Below are positions 8,258 through 11,574 of a DNA stretch of 11,574 bases, one piece after another. The notes under the pieces are model-generated. The model worked only from the letters and a program-made list of their open reading frames with translations, did not search any database and had not been told where the DNA came from. How positions within the stretch are numbered: position 1 is the stretch's first letter; each line of letters starts with the position of its first letter. The stretch is from NCBI GenBank assembly GCA_031273075.1, contig JAISSM010000055.1, positions 1 through 11,574 on the forward strand, read 5' to 3'. Both the position numbers and the translations under genes were made by a program. Source of the stretch: Rickettsiales bacterium (GTDB lineage Bacteria > Pseudomonadota > Alphaproteobacteria > Rs-D84).

Positions 8258-9925
8258 ATGACGCTGTTCGACGCCGTTTTGTCGGGGATTGGGGACAAAT
8301 TGGGCGCGTCGGATTTTGCGCTGGAAATCCCGAAGGAAAAATCGTTCGGCGACTTTGCGGCGAACGTTGCGATGCGGATCGCTAAAAAGGACGGCAAAAA
8401 CCCCAAAGACGTCGCGAAGGAATTGATTCCTAAAATAAAGGAAATCGATTTTGTAGAGGACGCGGACATGGCCGGGCCGGGATTCGTAAATATAAAAATC
8501 AAAAACGAATTTATAATAAAGACCGCGAACGAGGAGAGGGTTGAAAAAACCGAAAAGCCCGAAACCGTGGACATGGACTACGGATCGTACAACGTCGCGA
8601 AAAGAATGCACATAGGCCATTTGCGCGGAAGCATAATCGGCGACACTATGCGCCGCGTCGCGAAATTTTTGGGGCACCGGCCCGTTTCATATAATTATAT
8701 CGGCGACTGGGGAAGACCGATAGCGACGATCATAGCAACGATAAAGAGGGAATTCCCGAACGATTGGGCGAAACCGGATTTCAAAATCGACGCGGAAAAA
8801 CTTAACGACTATTATCCTCTGGGGGCGGAATTGGCGGAAAAGGACGCCGGATTTTTGAAAGAGGTCCTTGAAATCAAAAAAGAGTTTCAGGACGGACATG
8901 CGGAATATTTCGCGCTTTATGAAAAATTTTTGGAAATAAGTTTGCGCGAAATGGACGCGGCCGTAAAAAGATTGGGTATGTTGCCTTTCGATAATAATTT
9001 GGGCGAAAGGAACGCGTCGAAATATCTGGACGCGGTGGAAAAGATACTTCGCGATAAAAACATGCTGGCCGAAAGCGACGGCGCGATAGTCGTTCCGTTG
9101 AAGAACAACGGGGACAACGCGCCGATGCCGCCGATGATGTTCAGGGACTCGCGCGGCGCGGACACGTATGATTCGACCGATTTGGCGACGGTGTATTACA
9201 GAAAAATTACGGACAATCCCGACCGCCTTTTGTATATGTCGGACTTTCGCCAGAATCTTCACTTCAAACAGTTGTTCCGCGCGTCCGAATTGGCGGGCCT
9301 GTTTTCTTCGGACAAAATGGAAAGCCTGGGATACGGAAGCATAAACGGCGCGGACGGGAAACCGTTCAAAACAAGGGAGGGGAAAGCGGCCGCTTTGTCG
9401 GACGTTATGGATATGGTCGACGCCGCCGCGCGCGCGCGCGTGAAGGAAAGCGGAAAGACCCTGCCTGAGGAAACGATAAAAATGATCGCGCTTGCGGCGC
9501 TTAAATTCAACGACCTTATGCACGACGTGAAATCCAATTACACGTTCGACCCGGACGCGGTCACAAGTTTCGAGGGGCGCACCGGCCCGTATGTTTTGTA
9601 CGCCGCCGTCCGCCTTAACAGCGCCCTTAAAAAATCTGAAATTTCAAATGCCGCGCATAAAATATCGGATATCGCGAATGATTATGAACGCGGCCTTTTA
9701 ATGAAAACCTTGGAACTTCCGAACAGGGTCCGAACCGCGTGGGCAAAACGCGCGCCGGACATCCTTGCGAATTATGCGTATGACCTGGCGCAAACGGCGA
9801 ACGGATTCTATCATAATTGCCCGATCAAGGATGATAAGAACCGCATGGCGATCGCACACAAGGCCTCCAAAGCGCTTGAAACATGCCTTGACCTTATGGG
9901 CCTCAAAGTCCCGGATGAAATGTAA
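8258..9925 (+). CDS. argS: Arginyl-tRNA synthetase
   Basis: Class I aminoacyl-tRNA synthetase that charges tRNA-Arg with arginine in the cytoplasm using ATP. 555 residues, a little shorter than the 577 of E. coli. The N-terminal Add1 tRNA-binding domain includes KSFGDFAANVAMRIAKK and GPGFVNIKI. The catalytic domain has the HIGH motif (H118-IGH121) inside YNVAKRMHIGHLRGSIIGD and the GDWG motif shortly after. The second signature is degenerate, KPFKTREGK (K368-K376), as is normal for ArgS. The DALR anticodon-binding domain covers about the last 120 residues, starting at EGRTGPYVLYAAVR and ending LMGLKVPDEM. The reading frame is open upstream to ATG 8222, but that would lie inside rpmG; ATG 8258, one base after the rpmG stop, begins at the expected MTLFDAV. 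No clear Shine-Dalgarno sequence is seen, so coupling to rpmG is likely. The HIGH context resembles the E. coli form (PNVAKEMHVGHLR) more than the common alphaproteobacterial [12 protein letters not shown] form. Confidence 0.97.
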   Translation: MTLFDAVLSGIGDKLGASDFALEIPKEKSFGDFAANVAMRIAKKDGKNPKDVAKELIPKIKEIDFVEDADMAGPGFVNIKIKNEFIIKTANEERVEKTEKPETVDMDYGSYNVAKRMHIGHLRGSIIGDTMRRVAKFLGHRPVSYNYIGDWGRPIATIIATIKREFPNDWAKPDFKIDAEKLNDYYPLGAELAEKDAGFLKEVLEIKKEFQDGHAEYFALYEKFLEISLREMDAAVKRLGMLPFDNNLGERNASKYLDAVEKILRDKNMLAESDGAIVVPLKNNGDNAPMPPMMFRDSRGADTYDSTDLATVYYRKITDNPDRLLYMSDFRQNLHFKQLFRASELAGLFSSDKMESLGYGSINGADGKPFKTREGKAAALSDVMDMVDAAARARVKESGKTLPEETIKMIALAALKFNDLMHDVKSNYTFDPDAVTSFEGRTGPYVLYAAVRLNSALKKSEISNAAHKISDIANDYERGLLMKTLELPNRVRTAWAKRAPDILANYAYDLAQTANGFYHNCPIKDDKNRMAIAHKASKALETCLDLMGLKVPDEM

Positions 9926-9931
9926 ATCTTC

Positions 9932-9959
9932 TTGACAAACGGCCCTGTTTGACTATAAT
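9932..9959 (+). promoter_or_regulatory. Consensus sigma70-type promoter for pyrC
   Basis: TTGACA (9932-9937) and TATAAT (9954-9959) match both boxes perfectly, with a 16-base spacer. It lies in the 41-base gap between argS and pyrC. The expected start of transcription, about 7 bases after the -10 box, falls at 9966-9967, which is the pyrC ATG itself. The spacer holds a 5-base inverted repeat, CAAAC (9936-9940) and GTTTG (9947-9951), that could be an operator or chance. Confidence 0.85.
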
Positions 9960-9966
9960 CAGCCTC

Positions 9967-11085
9967 ATGATATATTACGTAGATGGCCATGTGCACGCCC
10001 GCGAACCGCAGACCCCCGAATTCAACCAGACGGTCCCGGTTTATACCTGTTATTCAATGTGCGTTTATATGATGAACCTTGAAAAGCCGATGGACATATC
10101 GGACGCCGGCCGCGCGGCGAAGGAGATTTATGATTATCATTGGTCGATTATGGCCGTGGCCAAAGCGTACGGACACGACCATCACAAGGCGCTTGTCATG
10201 CCGGTCATGGCGAACACGTGGACGGCGGAACAGCTTGAGGAATTCATAAGCGTTATGTTAAGGGAAAGGTTGCCGGTTGCGGGACTCAAATTGTTCACGC
10301 AGGGACAAAGCACGAATTCGGGATACGCGCCGGATGTGGAGAGCGCGATCCCGCTTATAAATGTCGCGGCGGAAAACGGGATCCCGGTCGCGTTTCATTT
10401 GGAGGATCCGGACGAGCCCAATGCGACGTTGAAGGAATTCTCCGCGATGGAGAATATCCTGCCTAAATTTATTATGCGCGGGGGAAAAAAGCTTCCCGGA
10501 AAATTTTCAATAGAGCATGTGTCCACCAAACCCGGATTGATGTTTGCCGAACGGTATGGGGTGAATTATACGCTTACTCCGCACCATCTCGGACGGAATT
10601 ATTATGATTTCGTAAAGCCCGGGGATGACTTCACCAAATCGGCGGACGCGGAAAAGATTTTACGGCGCGGCGCTCCGTGGTGGTTTTGCAAACCGCTGCT
10701 TGGCGACCGTACGGATATGCGGGGGCTTCGCGACGCGTGGAAGGGCGGGGAAAAGAACGGCAATCTTATGATAGGCTCCGACTCAGCGCCGCATTCCAGA
10801 TGGAAAAAGGAATTGCCGGACCCGAATAAACGCTTCGCCGGAATATATACGGGCGACTCGCGCATATCGTACGCGGCCGCCATGGAGGAAGAGCTTGACT
10901 TGGAAACGATCGACAAGCTGGTGGAAATATATTCTCTGAACACGGCGCGGTTCTACGGCGTCGACGTCGGCGCCCTTAAACCGGCGGCAAAGCCCTGCGA
11001 CGTGGACGTCTCCGGAATCGAAGAGTCGAAGCGCGTCGTGAACGTGCTGAAAATGGAGCGCGAAAACGGCGCGTCCCGCGGTTGA
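9967..11085 (+). CDS. pyrC: Dihydroorotase, class II (PyrC type)
   Basis: Zinc amidohydrolase catalysing reversible cyclisation of carbamoyl-aspartate to dihydroorotate, the third step of pyrimidine synthesis. 372 residues against 348 in E. coli PyrC. Motifs in family order: DGHVHAR gives metal ligands H8 and H10 and substrate arginine R12; N37 in MMNLEKP matches E. coli N44. K108 in GLKLFTQGQSTNSG should be the carboxylated bridging lysine, and STNSG the mobile loop. H144 (AFHLED) and H184 (IEHVST) are the next ligands, D272 in GSDSAPH is the catalytic aspartate, and H276 a substrate contact. All key residues are present, so it is probably active though divergent. The frame is open to TTG 9949, but that lies upstream of the expected transcription start; ATG 9967 is chosen. 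It has its own promoter, no Shine-Dalgarno sequence, and is predicted to be leaderless. Another amidohydrolase activity is possible but less likely. Confidence 0.92.
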   Translation: MIYYVDGHVHAREPQTPEFNQTVPVYTCYSMCVYMMNLEKPMDISDAGRAAKEIYDYHWSIMAVAKAYGHDHHKALVMPVMANTWTAEQLEEFISVMLRERLPVAGLKLFTQGQSTNSGYAPDVESAIPLINVAAENGIPVAFHLEDPDEPNATLKEFSAMENILPKFIMRGGKKLPGKFSIEHVSTKPGLMFAERYGVNYTLTPHHLGRNYYDFVKPGDDFTKSADAEKILRRGAPWWFCKPLLGDRTDMRGLRDAWKGGEKNGNLMIGSDSAPHSRWKKELPDPNKRFAGIYTGDSRISYAAAMEEELDLETIDKLVEIYSLNTARFYGVDVGALKPAAKPCDVDVSGIEESKRVVNVLKMERENGASRG

Positions 11086-11110
11086 CAATCGAAGCCGGTC
11101 GGTGCATAAT
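11082..11110 (+). promoter_or_regulatory. Sigma70-type promoter for glyQS
   Basis: TTGACA (11082-11087) and CATAAT (11105-11110) are separated by 17 bases: a perfect -35 box and a -10 box with one mismatch. The TGA stop of pyrC (11083-11085) lies inside the -35 box. Transcription would start near 11117, giving a leader of about 16 bases that just includes the Shine-Dalgarno sequence. Confidence 0.8.
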
Positions 11111-11119
11111 CATCCCTTG

Positions 11120-11125
11120 AAGGAG
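11120..11125 (+). promoter_or_regulatory. Ribosome binding site that fixes the glyQS start
   Basis: AAGGAG lies 7 bases before GTG 11133 and 22 bases before the first ATG in frame (11148). The spacing supports the GTG as the initiation codon. Confidence 0.8.
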
Positions 11126-11132
11126 TTTTACG

Positions 11133-11574
11133 GTGTCGGCGAAAAATATGAACGATCTTGCGGCCTTGTGCAAGCGGCGCGGCTTTGTTTTTCAGGGCTC
11201 TGAAATATACGGCGGCATGCAGGGCGTGTACGATTACGGCCCGAACGGGACGGAGCTTGTAAGGAACATAAAAAACGCATGGTGGAATTCCATGGTTTAT
11301 CAGCGCGACGACGTCGACGGCCTGGACGCGGCGCTGATCTCTTCAAGATTGCTTTGGAAATACAGCGGACACGAGGGGGGCTTTTCCGATCCCTTGGTCG
11401 TGTGCAAAAAATGCGGCCATCGCATGCGCGAAGACAATATGAAGGACGGGAAGAAATGCGAGAGATGCGGCGCGGCGGATTTGACGCCGGCCCAGGAATT
11501 CAAATTGATGATCGGGCTTTCGGTCGGCGCGGCGTCCGATGAGATCAACGCGTACCTTCGCCCCGAAACCGCGA
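11133..11574 (+). CDS. glyQS: Glycyl-tRNA synthetase, single-chain alpha2 type, 3' end missing
   Basis: Class II aminoacyl-tRNA synthetase charging tRNA-Gly. Only the first 147 codons are in the window; this family usually has about 460 residues. The translation starts MSAKNMNDLAALCKRRGFVF and carries the family blocks: GSEIYGGMQGVYDYGPNGTEL, NIKNAWW, RDDVDGLDAALI, SGHEGGFSDPLV and AYLRPETA, at which the window ends. A Cys4 zinc knuckle is visible at C91, C94, C109 and C112 (CKKCG...CERCG), known from the bacterial and eukaryotic alpha2 enzymes. This is the dimeric form found in archaea, eukaryotes, actinobacteria and some others. Most proteobacteria instead have the unrelated alpha2beta2 GlyQ/GlyS, so in the organism suggested by rpoBC it may be an acquired replacement. 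It has its own promoter and a GTG start. Confidence 0.95.
   Translation, partial: MSAKNMNDLAALCKRRGFVFQGSEIYGGMQGVYDYGPNGTELVRNIKNAWWNSMVYQRDDVDGLDAALISSRLLWKYSGHEGGFSDPLVVCKKCGHRMREDNMKDGKKCERCGAADLTPAQEFKLMIGLSVGAASDEINAYLRPETA

Noticed and set aside
7492..8574. 360-codon open frame on the minus strand spanning the lipoprotein gene, rpmG and the argS start
   Set aside because: It crosses several well-supported plus-strand genes, has a low-complexity Ser/Phe/Arg translation and no recognisable domain.
9949..9966. TTG start extending pyrC by six codons
   Set aside because: It lies upstream of and inside the -10 box, so a transcript from the consensus promoter would not contain it.
9926..9966. 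Possible terminator after argS
   Set aside because: The only dyad (CAAAC/GTTTG) has a 5-base stem and no T-run after it; it coincides with the promoter spacer, so an operator or chance is more likely.

Overview
The window is a piece of bacterial chromosome carrying core information-processing genes, all on the + strand, with no mobile element, CRISPR array, tRNA or rRNA that I can recognise. The encoded RNA polymerase subunits point to an alphaproteobacterium, probably a divergent one. RpoB opens with a WDVD...RDIKEQE stretch and has the DAKTG and ITEE-type lobe segments that I associate with that class. RpoC has the GLPQVENLLEVR and DLNDLYRRVI contexts, and the L33 protein ends in RKYDPRVRKHVEF. 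The affiliation is from memory of family sequences, not from a search. The DNA is moderately GC-rich and rich in CpG. Its codon use is peculiar: ATA is a major Ile codon, while TTA, CTA and TCA are nearly absent.

Layout. Bases 1-3823 hold rpoB, which lacks roughly its first 100 codons. Bases 3836-7951 hold a complete rpoC. Overlapping the rpoC stop codon is a 38-codon gene (7948-8064) for a small lipoprotein resembling LptM-type lipopeptides. Then come rpmG (8077-8256, ribosomal protein L33) and argS (8258-9925, arginyl-tRNA synthetase). These five genes are spaced by -4, 12, 12 and 1 bases, so they look like one transcription unit for transcription, translation and, oddly, an envelope lipopeptide.

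After argS the layout changes to genes with their own promoters. A perfect sigma70-type promoter (TTGACA, 16 bp, TATAAT) lies directly before pyrC (9967-11085, class II dihydroorotase, pyrimidine synthesis). It is so close that the pyrC mRNA is predicted to be leaderless. A second strong promoter (TTGACA, 17 bp, CATAAT), whose -35 box overlaps the pyrC stop codon, drives an alpha2-type glycyl-tRNA synthetase gene. That gene starts at GTG 11133 behind a good Shine-Dalgarno sequence and runs off the end of the window.

Nothing here is an obviously new system. The points worth a second look are the tiny unannotated lipoprotein gene, the leaderless pyrC promoter, natural substitutions in the rifampicin pocket of RpoB, a 19-residue insertion in the RpoB lobe, a shortened zinc loop in RpoC, and two aminoacyl-tRNA synthetases that are not the types I expect in alphaproteobacteria. 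No stretch above 300 bases is without a gene; the longest gap is 47 bases.
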